A stretch of 64,000 nucleotides of DNA from assembly GCF_035083965.1 (NCBI RefSeq), contig NC_089736.1:5645501-5709500 (forward strand). The letters run 5' to 3'. This document shows positions 1-12,300 of the stretch, one piece after another (the first letter of the stretch is position 1; every line of letters begins with the position of its first letter). The notes beneath the pieces are model-generated. The model ran no database searches. It had not been told where the DNA came from and saw only the letters and a program-made list of their open reading frames with translations. The stretch comes from Branchiostoma lanceolatum (lineage: Eukaryota; Chordata; Leptocardii; Amphioxiformes; Branchiostomatidae). The translations under genes and the position numbers were made by a program.

Positions 1-6
1 GACTGC

Positions 7-1041
7 CTAAATAGGAATATTCACTTTGCAATGCAACATCTTGTTACTGACAGTACCAATCAGAAGGTGGCCTTTGTGATACACAGCTGCACTGGACTTA
101 CTCAACTCCTTCCCGTTATTTGCATAAATGCTGGTGACAACTGGGTTGCTTGATTCTGCATGTTTCACTTGAAGCACTTGTGACCCAGGAGACTTTGACC
201 CTACCGCTTGCCAGAAACTTGGGTGGGCACCAATCCGCAAGCTCCCTGAGGTCGGATCCACGTTAACATTGTCAACAGCTGAATACACCATTATGTCGTT
301 TTTGAACTCCAGAGAGTTGTCCGGCCGTCGATGATACACCTTGATACCCCGTTCGAGCGGACTGGCCACGTAAATCACCTGACCATCTGGCGACATGTTG
401 ATGCCGTTAGCAAATTTTATACCGTCAGCAACAGTCCTGGCTTCTCCGTTGTTGTAGTATGTAACAGAGCTGACGGGAAGAAATGTCAGTAGCGAAAATG
501 CTACAAAAATGAGATTGGAGAAAAAGGACATGTTGGTAACGTAAAAGCTATCTGGACCAGTGGCGACAATATCGTTGGGCGACGTAATGAGGGGGTGCTT
601 GATGGTCTTGATGTGGTGTGCTGTGTTTGTAGAAGAGTCGTAGCGGAAGGTTTCGATCTCGAAGCTTTTGAAATTCACAACAAACAGTCGGATCTCCTTG
701 CTGGCAGGATCTTCGTAGACGCTGATTCCAACTGGAACGAAGTTGTCCCTTAGACTTTCTGGTTGGATGGAAACTTGGGAAACCTCAACATCCGGGCTGT
801 TGAGGTCCATCGTGAAGAGCTTCCCATGTCTGTCGTCAGGACCAGATGACACAAAGACACGCCCCGTGGATGTCAGCGCGAGATCTTCGCTTCCAGTGGT
901 GATCCCTGGCACTTGTTGACAGGGCCCTGGAGAGTGGTTGTAGGTGTGGTGGAAGGGGTTCAGTGCCAGGATGAACCTACAAATGTGCTGACCAACCACA
1001 GCCAGGATGACAACTGCGATGATGGCTACCAGCTTTGCCAT
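7..1041 (-). CDS. Serum paraoxonase/arylesterase (PON) family protein, single exon, catalytic His dyad missing
   Basis: A 344-aa uninterrupted reading frame (ATG at 1041, stop at 7) of near-normal PON length. Residues 1-28 form the hydrophobic, probably uncleaved N-terminal anchor usual for PONs. Family landmarks seen: GSEDL (E52, D53), SPNDIVA (N156, D157), FANGIN (N212) and VDNVNVDP (D257, N258), matching the calcium ligands E53/D54, N168/D169, N224 and D269/N270 of PON1. C41 and C338 match the C42-C353 disulfide. The proposed catalytic dyad is absent: PON1 H115 aligns with V104 (VPVGIS) and H134 with F124 (VVNFKS). PON1 H285 is kept as H273, while PON1 C284 is A272. PONs are six-bladed beta-propeller lactonases/arylesterases. 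Here the fold and calcium sites look intact but chemistry is doubtful. Vertebrate PON genes have many exons, so the lack of introns suggests retrocopy origin or intron loss. Family assignment is secure; activity is unknown. Confidence 0.9.
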   Translation of the reverse strand: MAKLVAIIAVVILAVVGQHICRFILALNPFHHTYNHSPGPCQQVPGITTGSEDLALTSTGRVFVSSGPDDRHGKLFTMDLNSPDVEVSQVSIQPESLRDNFVPVGISVYEDPASKEIRLFVVNFKSFEIETFRYDSSTNTAHHIKTIKHPLITSPNDIVATGPDSFYVTNMSFFSNLIFVAFSLLTFLPVSSVTYYNNGEARTVADGIKFANGINMSPDGQVIYVASPLERGIKVYHRRPDNSLEFKNDIMVYSAVDNVNVDPTSGSLRIGAHPSFWQAVGSKSPGSQVLQVKHAESSNPVVTSIYANNGKELSKSSAAVYHKGHLLIGTVSNKMLHCKVNIPI

Positions 1042-3387
1042 GTTGTTTTGTGGAACTTGTCAGTTCTGTAAAAGATTGGAAAAGTTACTTGGATCACATT
1101 GAAGTGTTGCTCAGAAGATCAGCATCTATTCTATGACTGTGATTAAGGGCTGACCTTTAAGTTATGGCTGTCCATAGGAAAGCATGTTAACATACACTGA
1201 AACAAGGCTTCTAAAAGTACTAACCCAAACTTCAATCTTAAAAATTGTTCTACACTGAAAAGTCACAAGGGTTTAGTTGATAACCATGCAAAGAAAACAG
1301 AGGGTTGTACAGCTCAAACTCCGAGGAAAGCTGTCAGTTTCAAAGAAACCCTACCTTTGACCCCAGATTTCTGATGTATCCTTCTGCATGACCCAACAAC
1401 TCACATCTATCCTTACACCAACTAAAATGGCAAACTAAACAGATTTCAACCATAATGAGAAAGCTAAGACCCTACCTGTTCCCTCTAACCAAAAAGGTCT
1501 CCAGATTGGGCAAAAAATTTCAAGGAAAAGAAAGGTTTTAAAGATTTTAAGTAGGGACTAAAAGGTATTCAAATGTTTTGCACTCTACTGTGCAACACAA
1601 CTTTGGGGTCACCCCGTAAGCATATGCACTGCATGGTCATTGATCTTTAGTCCTACAGCCCTTTGACACTTGGGTATGAAAGTCTTGCTAATGCCATTAC
1701 CATTGGCACCCATGTGTGTGTTTTATTCGTTGCTGTTTGCAATTCTATCACTTTCTGCCAGGGGGAGCAACCACATGCAGAAAAGGATGGACCGCTTTTT
1801 CCACCGCCTAACCAGACTGGACCGCTTGTATGGCCGTTTGAGGACTAGGCCACTTTTTCCACCATCCCCTTGCTTTAAAAAAAACTTCACTTGGAATTGT
1901 TTTAGAGTTAGATATTCTAAACCAGAGAGGATGCAACTGCTCTAAATGTGGTTTTAAATTGTGACTTTTAAAATAAATGAACGTGTAATAGCGTTGCACC
2001 AAATTATATGGACGCTAGCATGTTGACCTTAAGAGCTGAATGCACTTTGTATTTGCTTTACCGATCATGCGACTCTTTCTCTAACATTTCGAGGGTAAAA
2101 CATATTTATAATCATACTACTATGATCATCCCTGAAGTCTATACTTCAAAACGACTTGATGGCACCATGCAACGGTTAAGTCCTTCTGCTTTTCTTTTTT
2201 TTACCCGCTGGATTGAAGAAAAAGAAGATTGGCCTTGAAGTTTGGCATTGAAATTGAACAAACAAACTTTCAGGGCACGCCCCCTTGGCTACAAAACTTA
2301 TGCACTTTCTGTGTTTTAAACAGTTAAAAAAAGTTCGATCTGGCAAATGTCATCATTAGAAATATTTTCAATACATTTTCTTACTTACGTAGGTACATGC
2401 CTCGCACATGCAATCCAGAGGAGAAAGTTTGAAGCACATGTGCAAACAAACCTCACACAGTTCCGCCTCCAGGGTCTTGTCAATGTTTACATTCTGCTTG
2501 GGGAGCCACCTACGAAAGCCCAAAGCGACATAATTACAAAGCTTCTCCAATCTATTGCTAATATTTTTAAAACCATTTCTACGCCTTCTCAAAGGCTTTT
2601 CAAACCTTTTTGTTAGTTTTTAAAGACCGTTTACAAGCCTTTTCTGGACCATTTCTGGGTGTGTTTGATGATGATGGTCTGGAGGAGGTATTACACGTTG
2701 GTGTTTTGGGCTTTCGTAGTAACGTGACTTCGGCTGACCTTTCATCTTACCCTATCCCTGCTAGGACATCTATCCCAGCACTCTTCACTCATTTGAATGT
2801 GCTCATTGTGACGTGTTGTAAGGGTATATACATGAATATCTTCACGAAATTGATTCCATATATCATCAAATACGGTCTAAGTTGATATTCTTCAAGAGAT
2901 ATGCCTATTTTTTCAGGACAATAAGCATATTTTTACCGCAAGGCATCACGGGTGTTTTTGAGGTAGGGTATTTGGTAGGGCCAATCAGCGCGGGAAAAAT
3001 TAGACACAGTTGTCAATCAAATGGGACATATGGGGGTTTCTAGATGCCCTAAAACGAACATCAAAGGAGTATATCGCCACGTTTTATAAATTTGTAACAT
3101 CTGTGGACATTATAGATTTATAAAATTTGATATTTGTCAATGATTTGTTCGTTTGTAATCGGCCTGTCACACAAAATTGTTCGCTAAACCCGTGACTTAA
3201 CAGTGGAATGTGCGGGGCCGCCTTGAAACGGGGGCGGGATTTTATTTATATTTTCATTTCAGCCTCCATGTTGCCCGAGCTGCGACCATTTTGAAAAAAA
3301 AGAAGAAGAAATCTCTGTTTTTCTGGTCGGTATTTGTGGGGAAACACGGCGAAGATCGGGACAAGACGTCACGGGACAAGTAGCCAG
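1042..3387. other. Intergenic region between divergently transcribed PON and SCP genes
   Basis: No convincing gene. The short open frames here (for example 1663-1945 and 2347-2616) have no family features and overlap each other in different frames. The left end should hold the 5' UTR and promoter of the minus-strand PON gene, the right end those of the plus-strand phosphatase gene. No tRNA or snRNA was recognised. Confidence 0.5.
3229..3387 (+). promoter_or_regulatory. Possible GC-box promoter and 5' UTR of the SCP phosphatase gene
   Basis: A GC box (ggggcggg) at about 3230-3238 is followed by an AT-rich stretch (ttttatttatatttt). It lies roughly 150 bp before the phosphatase ATG at 3388, in a locally GC-richer patch. 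Position and composition suit a core promoter, but the start site is not visible in sequence alone. Confidence 0.3.
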
Positions 3388-6300
3388 ATGGACAGTACGT
3401 CCATCATCACACAAGTCAGTCGGGATGAGGAGAATTTGAACCCGTTCCCGACCCCAGAAAAAGGTAAACGGCCTCTCCAAAGTTTGTGACCGTCTCTCTT
3501 TTTACGTACGTCCCTCCCCCCTAAGGGGGTTTCAAACGCAGTACTTTTAACCTACTCTCGCATCTTTACGTCGTCATACTTACCTCAAAACTTACGCTAC
3601 TGGATGTCAGTGACCATTTCTGACGTAATGTGAAATGTTAGGGTCAGTTTTTGAGGAGAAATGTTGTGTTTTGGTGTTGCCGGTAGTCTGTTTCTTACGT
3701 AGTTTGTTCCATATATGCGTGCACCCCTCCCCCCTCCCAACCTTGTTTATTTCCTTCATATAAAACAAGACAGGGCAGTTAGAGATATTTCTTCTACGTA
3801 TATCACATATAAAAGTATTTCTGTAGTCTTCAAAGGAGGCAGAAAGGTTTAATGTTACGTAAAGATCGGAATATTAGCTCTCATTAAAATGGGGAACCGG
3901 TAAGGTTGGTTGGGGGTCAGCTAGATTCGTGAGATTCGTACAGACCAAATTTGAAAAAAATATCTATGTAAAATATATTATGTACTTCAGGAAATAGTTA
4001 GACTTCAATATTATTGATATGTTGCTATATGGTGATCTAAGCGATTACTAGTTAGTAAACTATAATTAGGAATTGTTTGTTGTTGAAAATTGTTGCCTAT
4101 TCTGTGCTGCAGCTGCATGGGTTTAGTTTACTCCCGGCATCTTTGGTCTTTGTTTGCTCTGCCAACTGACCAGAAATATTTCCAATTTTCCCCGAAGTTG
4201 GAGCATATGCTGGCTCGATCCTAAGAAAAGGTTGCGTTAGGCTCCTACTGGGTCAATTATTTGCCTGATAAGCCCCTATATGTAGCACATTACCTTAAAA
4301 AATTAACAAATAAGGTGTTGTTAGATTTAAAACTGTGCATAACGAATTCACTGTAATACAAATTCTGCTATTGCTGCCCTGAATTCAATTTTTTTTACAT
4401 AAGTCTTTTTATGTGGCTGTTCCAGGCTGAAGCAAAATAAGGCAACATACCAGCAGTTTAGGATACCAACATGATTCATGTGTTTGTTGTATTTAGCCGT
4501 ATTGTTTGTTTAACAATGGTCATGCATTTTTAAGGTTTCCTTGTTATCTTGCCCTGTTGTTCTCTTGTTTTTCCCCAAAGCAGTCCAGGGTTGGAAAGGG
4601 TTCAGTGCCAGACTGAAAACCTACATGCCTTTTTGGTGTCTCTCTGTAAACAGCTGAACGTTTGCTGCCCAAACTTCCTGTATCTCGTCTTGATTATTCT
4701 TTGGGAGACCGCAGAAGTTCAAAGCCACAGGAAAATGTGGCCAATACACTTGCCATTACATAGATGTGCGTAATTAGAGTGATAATCTCAGAACAAGGTG
4801 GTTAGCACCCCAGGGTTTCAATTGATATTGAAAGCAGCCACTAAAACAGATGGGAGGGAGGTGAATTATGTTCATCACCAGCATATCTTCCCTAGGCTAC
4901 CCTGTGTGTACATGTACATACTGTAAATCTTGAAATTTTCACGGTGAATTTATTTTTGCTGGTTCTCTCAGCTCAGTGACTTCTACGTCACAAAATTATA
5001 AGCCTGCGAAAATGGCTCCCTTGTGAACTTGTATGTATTAGAGAATTGTTTCCACTGCAACTCTGAAACTCTGCAAAAAACACTTTCTTCCTCAGTTCCT
5101 GACATGAAATAATGCCCCTGCGAAAGTAAATGAATTTACTGAATGTAACAGTCTATGAGTGGGATGTGCATTACTTAGACCATAAGGGGTTTCTCTGTAG
5201 TTGCAAATGAGTGCTGTGTGTATTCCAACGCTTGCTGTAGATGTGATCAATCTAATCTTTATGTAATGATCTCACAGGGAATCCAGTATGATGCTAATCC
5301 CTTACATGCCTGGCATGCTAATTTTGAAGTAGCTTCATATTAGGAGGTCTTACCTTTAAGACCTCTAAGATATGACAGTGACCCTGCATGCAGAACGTAT
5401 CATACCCTGGGGCATACTTGAAAGCTTTTGCACAGTGTCACTGCCCAGATTTGCATGTTGTTTTTCTTATCATATTATGGTTGGGCATATGATGTGATCT
5501 TTCATGAAAAAGTGTATCATGTGTTGGGAGACAGAAGTTTTACTTTCTTGGCCTTATTTGATAAAAAGATGAGTGTGATTTCTGTTGTCAGTTACGGTAA
5601 ATCACCAAATGTTGAATCTTTCACGTATGTTTTATTTTTGTGGTGACCTTTCTACCGCAAATTCAAGACACCATGAATATGCGGTCTCAATGTATCACTG
5701 CTGTACTGCCGAATTGTTTCAACAGCGAATTCACCGTATAAATCTCCTTTTCCCTCTTACCGCAAAATAGAGCCACCTGGAAAGTGAAGGAATCTACACT
5801 CCTTCAGTACATTGTATAGTATTCTTTTATTGATAAGACATAAACAAGTGTTTTATTAGATCAGGTATGAGTTTAAATCAAAGATGAAATATTTTTAGTT
5901 GATTGTTGATGATCATTAGACCTCCAAGACCTCAGTGAACAAAATAGGTTGCATCTATTTGATCAGGTGTTGATTTGCCACTGTTATATCCAACTGTCCT
6001 ATAACGTGATGTATTTAACCTTCTCCCTGCTGCCTATCTCTGTATCTAACAGAAATGTTGTTCCAAAAATGCCACCATAGCCAGGAGATTGTTAAATGTT
6101 TTTGCAGACATATTGGAATGCTTTGAATATGAATGTAAAGCCTAACATTTAGAATGCAGACAATCACATCGAAAACACATGAAATGTAATTTTGTGACCT
6201 TTTTGGGGGAGATTTTTAAACATATATTTATATATTGTGGAACAGTCAGAGAGGAGCCCTAACATACATGTATCTGTCCAGCCTCAGGTTTTTAGATACA

Positions 6301-9300
6301 AACTGAAAGGCCTGAACCTTCCCTAGAGTACTATATGACATCACATACTTTCCTTGACAAATACGCTTGTTAGTACCAAGCCATCTGGCTTCTGAGTAGT
6401 AACATCCTTTATGCTGAAAGTTAAAGAACTTGAAAGGTGATACTTCAAGGCAAAATCCCTGCGGCAAGATGCGTACTTCCTTTAGAATAGTCTTTGTGGG
6501 CATGTCGGTCTACCATTTGCAAATGTTTTTAATGACAAACCATCTATACTAGAGCCTACCAGGCAGCTGAAATAATGTTATATGAGTTGTTTTTTTCTCT
6601 TTATTTTTTAGTAGGAACCAGACTTTATTGCTGCAGAATCATTACAAAGTAGTTGCGTATGTGATTGTGAAAGCAGTTGGGTCGCATGTGTTCCAAGGTA
6701 TACATCAGCCAGATGGTGTAGGGTGTTAATAACCCAGACATGGTGACCCATGGGTAAGTAAGGGCACCATCCTCGCAGAATAACAGCCTCAGGCAGCGAT
6801 CTCTGGTGTCACGGGCAGGATAGGAACCTTCTGGCAGTAGTACAAGCTGATACAGCAATATATGTATTTATGTAGCATATATGATACGTCTGCAATTATA
6901 AATGTACATTTGCACTTACTGCGAATTCATGTATTTTTACGGTGGTTTTATTTCGCAGTAGGACAGAAAGGGAGGTTTTCGGGGTGAGTTTCTGTGTCAC
7001 GGGCAGCATAGCAACCCTCTGGTAGTAGTACAAGTTGATATAGCAATACATGTACGTGTATTTATGTAGCGTATACGATATGTCTGCAATTATAATGAAT
7101 GTATATTTGCACTTATTGTTAATTCATGTATTTTCATGGTGGTTTTATTTTTACGGTAGGAGAGAAAGGGCAGTGTTTTCGATTTGTGGTGATACAGTTG
7201 TCAAGCAAGGAAGACATTTGCAGTGTCAAGAATTTGCTGTAGGGAGGTCAACGGGAAAATAAAACCACCGCAAAAGTTACAAGGGTTACAGTACATGCAT
7301 TGGGACATCAACACTATCTTCCAATGTTTGATAGTAAACTTGTTGTTAGAACAGTAGTACAATAGACTTGAAAATGTATTTGTATTTTGACAGAGCTTTG
7401 CACAGTCATGTTTTTTCGATCTTCCCATTTATGACCTTCCTTAGGTTCACTGTGTAAGAGAAAACCGTGAATGCTTCAGGCTCTGAGCATGTGGAAGTAA
7501 TTGAAGTTATTTTGTAGCTTTGACTCTGACTCTGAGACTTGATATGTTTGGCATGTAGAATTTTTTTCTGTCAGATTCACATTTCCTCCAGTTCATAATC
7601 ATATGCACACATGACTGACTTGTCATTTTCCCCATTAAAAACTTGTTCAGTCAAAATTGCCCAAGAAGACCACTCGGGAAGAATAAAATCTGGTCTTTGT
7701 GGACCGTTTGCGTCAATGGGAAACAATGTCATAGGGACCACCAAAAGGTAGAACAAAGGTGTTCTAGTTCCTTTGTTATTCTATTACTGATACACCTTCA
7801 TCATTAATAGATAAAACAATTAGGTTATTCTTATACTGTAAATCGTCTTATACTTAAATTTCACAGTGGTTTTATTATCGTAGTGACCTATTTACCGTAA
7901 ATTCATGACACCACAAAAATGTTTCCCAAGTATGACAAAATTGTTTCAGCAAAAACCTTTTTTCCCTCCTACCACAAAATAAAACCACCGTGAAACTAAA
8001 TTACTTCACAGTAACCAGAACAGTATTTAAGGGCAAACGAGGTGAAAATATGTTGTTTTATTTACATATATGGTAAGACCATGAAAGTAGTGTGTCTAAA
8101 GCGGTTATTGTATGTGTTCCACTCAAAGTACTTTTCAGGTTACATAAACAGCATGTAGTTTACATTACATGGTGTTGTTGACATGAAAACATAATTAACT
8201 ACCTTTTTAAAGTATTTTTACTTACTGATAAAGATGTTTATAAACAAAAAGGAACGGTATACAATGAAGGCTGGTTGTGCTGAGGATTTCCGCATTGTCA
8301 TTATCCATTTTGGCTTGAAATACTGGATGCACTTTTGTGCACCCAAAATTGGAGCTGTGCACCTAGATATTTGTGTAAACTGTAAGGTTATGTAAGCTCT
8401 GAAGTTAGGGAGTAAGAGTTATGATTATGTTTTGATGACGGTCTACTTTATTTTATGTTATGCACCGAGAACTTTTTCTGTGCACCTTCATTTTGATGTT
8501 ACCTACATGTACACCAGGAATTCTCCCATAGGAATTTAGAGCAGTGCCTATTATAATATGATTATGAATGCTAACACTGCCTTTTTATAGCATTGCAAGA
8601 TAGAATTTCCAGGTAAGCTTATGTTTTCAATAGTAGTTCTTCTGTTGTTTGAAAATGTATGTTATGGCTTACATGTATCCAGTTTACAAATGCATAAGTG
8701 TTGTCAGCAAAAATCTTATCCTATTATATTACATTATGATTTATATTATATTGTATTATAATATAGATGTCCGTATCACCTTTTTATGGCAAGTTGAAAT
8801 TTCCCGAGTGAGCTTATGTTTTCAGCACTATCTACTGTGCATGTTATGTCCCAGATTGCAAGTACAATAATGTTGTCCGCATTGCTGGTAAAAGTCATAT
8901 CCAATTGTACATTTATAAACGTTCATATTACCTTTTTATGGGATATTACATTTTTATGGGAAGTCGAATTTTCTGCGGTGAGCTTATGTTTCCAATGGTA
9001 GTTTTTGTGCTCTTTGAAAGTGTATGTTATGGCCCAGGCTTGCAAATACAATACTGCTGTCGGCATTGGCGGTAAAGTTCATAGATAAGGACCTCACGCT
9101 AAGAGTGGAGTGGGGGTAATTCAACAATGGTGATTGATGGTTATTGCGAAGGGCAGTTGCAAAGGGTCAAGGCAGCTGCAGGTCAAAGGTCAACAGCCAT
9201 TCGGAGACCATAGTGGATATTCTCTTTTCTTTATTGTAGAGTCTAGCATGAAGGGTTTACATTTCTAAGAGGAGAAATATCTGACTAGAACTAGTCCCTA

Positions 9301-12300
9301 ACAGTCTTTTTGGGTTGCCGGAAAAATGTTAGAAATTGGCCTAATATGGTGAATAGACTAGGGATAGAGTGTTGGCCTTGCATTCAGTAGGTTGAGGTTC
9401 AAGCCTTGGTAGGGTCATAACAAAAACTTGAAAAATGGTACTGTACATACTGCTTCTCTGCGTAGCACTCTGTGCTTATGCCTTTTAGTTATGGGAAAGA
9501 GTATGGAAGTTGAACACACACCACTACCAGTGGACTAGCCTAGTGGCCTGTGTCCCAAGGGCCATAGAAATGGATATGGGCACCGCCCTTAGTACATGAA
9601 ATGTGTGGGAAAGGTTTTATATTTTGAAAACTTACAACAAAGATATCAATAGGAATACAATGAAGATACAATGATTTGTTGTGAACACCAAAGAAACACT
9701 GGTCTACCACTGTAACATAGTACTAGGATTTTGACATAGCCCAAACAAAACATGACATTTCATATTGTTCCGGTAGACAGGAGAAAATAATCAATAACCC
9801 TGTCATTAACATGACAATAACAATAAGCCATAAGTCATTGTGAACGTTGAATCTTTAAGAAAGGGTTTCGGATGTCTCCCATAATGCTAATGAAACGTTA
9901 GGAATAAAAGGTGCTGAATACGAGAGAAAGTCCTTTGAGACCGTAAGTCCTGTGCTAACAAATGACTGTACAATGGAGTCAACAGGGCTTAGCAGACTGC
10001 AGTCAAAATGATTTTGTAGGCATGCTGATTTTCCAGCATATTTGCTGATTTGAAAATAATAAGTATACTGACCCCATACCTTGTTATAATGTAAAGCAAT
10101 TTCTTTTTCCTGATGTTGACAAAGTATTCTGACGATTTTTGTTCGAATGATGCAATATGTATCATGCGTCAATAGCCAATTGTTGTATTCATTAATATAT
10201 TCAAAGCATTCACTTAAAAAGTAGGCCATCCTCAAATGATATCCTTTATATGGCAGCTGGTGACATATAAGAACCTATGATATCCATTTGTCCCCAATAA
10301 CCAGTCACCTGGACTAAACTAAATAACGTATGACTGCAAATTCAGAGGCAGAAAAATGTGGTAAGGATATGTGGGAAAATGCATATAAGCCAGCAAAAAT
10401 ACTTGCCACGAACACGAAAGAGAGACAAACATATATTTTTTATTTTGTCGTTTGTTTCTGTTACCTTCTTACAAGGGCAGGGACAGGAATTGACTGCATA
10501 ATTCTAGTGGAAGTTGGAAGTTCTCAGTTAAGTCTAGTCCCAAAAGAATTAGTATAATGTAATCTGCTAGGATACCAAAAAAGGTCATAGGAATAAAAAT
10601 ATGACAAATGAAGCATTCCTAAATCCAGTTTCACTTCAAAGACTTCAAGTTTAGGTGATTAGGTTCCATTTGCAGTAGGCGTCAGATAATTTCGCCCATT
10701 GAAAATCTCTGAAAAATGAGTGGACCATAACATAGTACTGTAAATCTTGCAACTTTCATGGTGGTTTTATTTCTGTAGTTTTCTGGGCAGCCTGTGAAAA
10801 GCAAATATGAAGGCTGGTGACCAAAAATGGTGACGATCCACTTTCTTAGCAGACACAATGGAGTCGATTGGACTGATCTCAGTCACAATTCTCTTCTTCT
10901 GGATTAAATTTTTAAAAGTTTTTAGATATGTATTGTGGCAACACAGATAACCTTTCAGTTTAACTAAACATATTGTACAATGTCTAAATTGCAAGTTGTG
11001 TGTGTATACTTGTGGTAGATTACCTCATTTATGTGTGTTCTTTCCATTCTTTGTTGCATCATTACAAATTACTGTTGTTTTCAGTAGTTTGCCTCTGCGT
11101 AAAACAGGTTTTGCAAGTTTGGTCAGACCACTACTTTTAAGTGCTGTAAATGCATTTACGTGCTTTGTTTGTGGTTTTAGTTCGTGGTAGGAGAGAAAAT
11201 AAGGTTTTCGCAGTATTTGAAGTGTAACAACTCGGTTGTGCAGTAGAATACTAAACACATATTCATGGTGTTATGAATTCACAGTAAAAAGTCACTGCAA
11301 AAACATAAAAACAAAACCACGGTAAACATTTTAAAATTTACAGTATACCGGTACATGTATGTTGGTCTGCCATACAGGTACCCAAGGGTGAACAATGTCA
11401 CTTTCATGATGTAGACAAAACCGTCAATCTAAAACATTCCTATACAGAAGGTACAAGAAGTAATGCCGCATAATGACTTTTCTGTGTTCTGGAAACTGGA
11501 CTTGTCAATTTTATAGAGTGCCTGGTTGTGTTGAAGGTGAAGGGAACATACTATTATTGGTCCAAGGTTGAGGACAGGTTCTTGGCAAGGTTGACACTCG
11601 TCTGTTTGTGGTGTATGTAACTGCCAAGTTGTCCTCATCTGGATATAATGCAGCGATAGCTTCCTCAGGAGGTTGTGGTTGGAGCTGTAAATCTCCTGGG
11701 CTTGATGGTTTGCAGTGGTCGCTTGTGGAGGCGGAAATATGACTAAAGTTGTTTTCAGTGTTTTGTTGGTGTTGATGTTCGTCCATAGTTATTTGCAGAC
11801 ACGGTCAGTAGAGTAGCAGGAAGTGAGTGGGAAGATGGGTCACTCCAAAAGTCAGACCTGAATGGCAGGAAGTGGAGTTCAGAGTTTTTTAAAAACTAGT
11901 TGTCAATCATACATGACAGTCCAGGTCAAGGGGTCATTAGATGATTCTACTACTAATTCACAGGGAGGGTTTTTTGGCCTGTGTTTTTGCAATTTATATG
12001 TTTTCCATATGCTGAAGTGACAGGAAGTGATCAATGGATATATGTCATGTTAATCAATCCTTATTTGCATAATCGATGAACTATAATTAAACAAAGCATC
12101 AGCTGCAGGTGTCAAACCCAAAAGAACCCTCTTATCGAGAAGAGTAGGGGTAACCCAGTGTGCTTGCCTAAAAACACAAGCCATAGTGAACACACATTGT
12201 ACATACCACTACTAGCTACTTGAAAAAGCATTATGCTTCACCTGAACTGGGAATGGCTAAAGACGAAGATTTGTCAGACCTAAAATTTTAAACAATGAAT

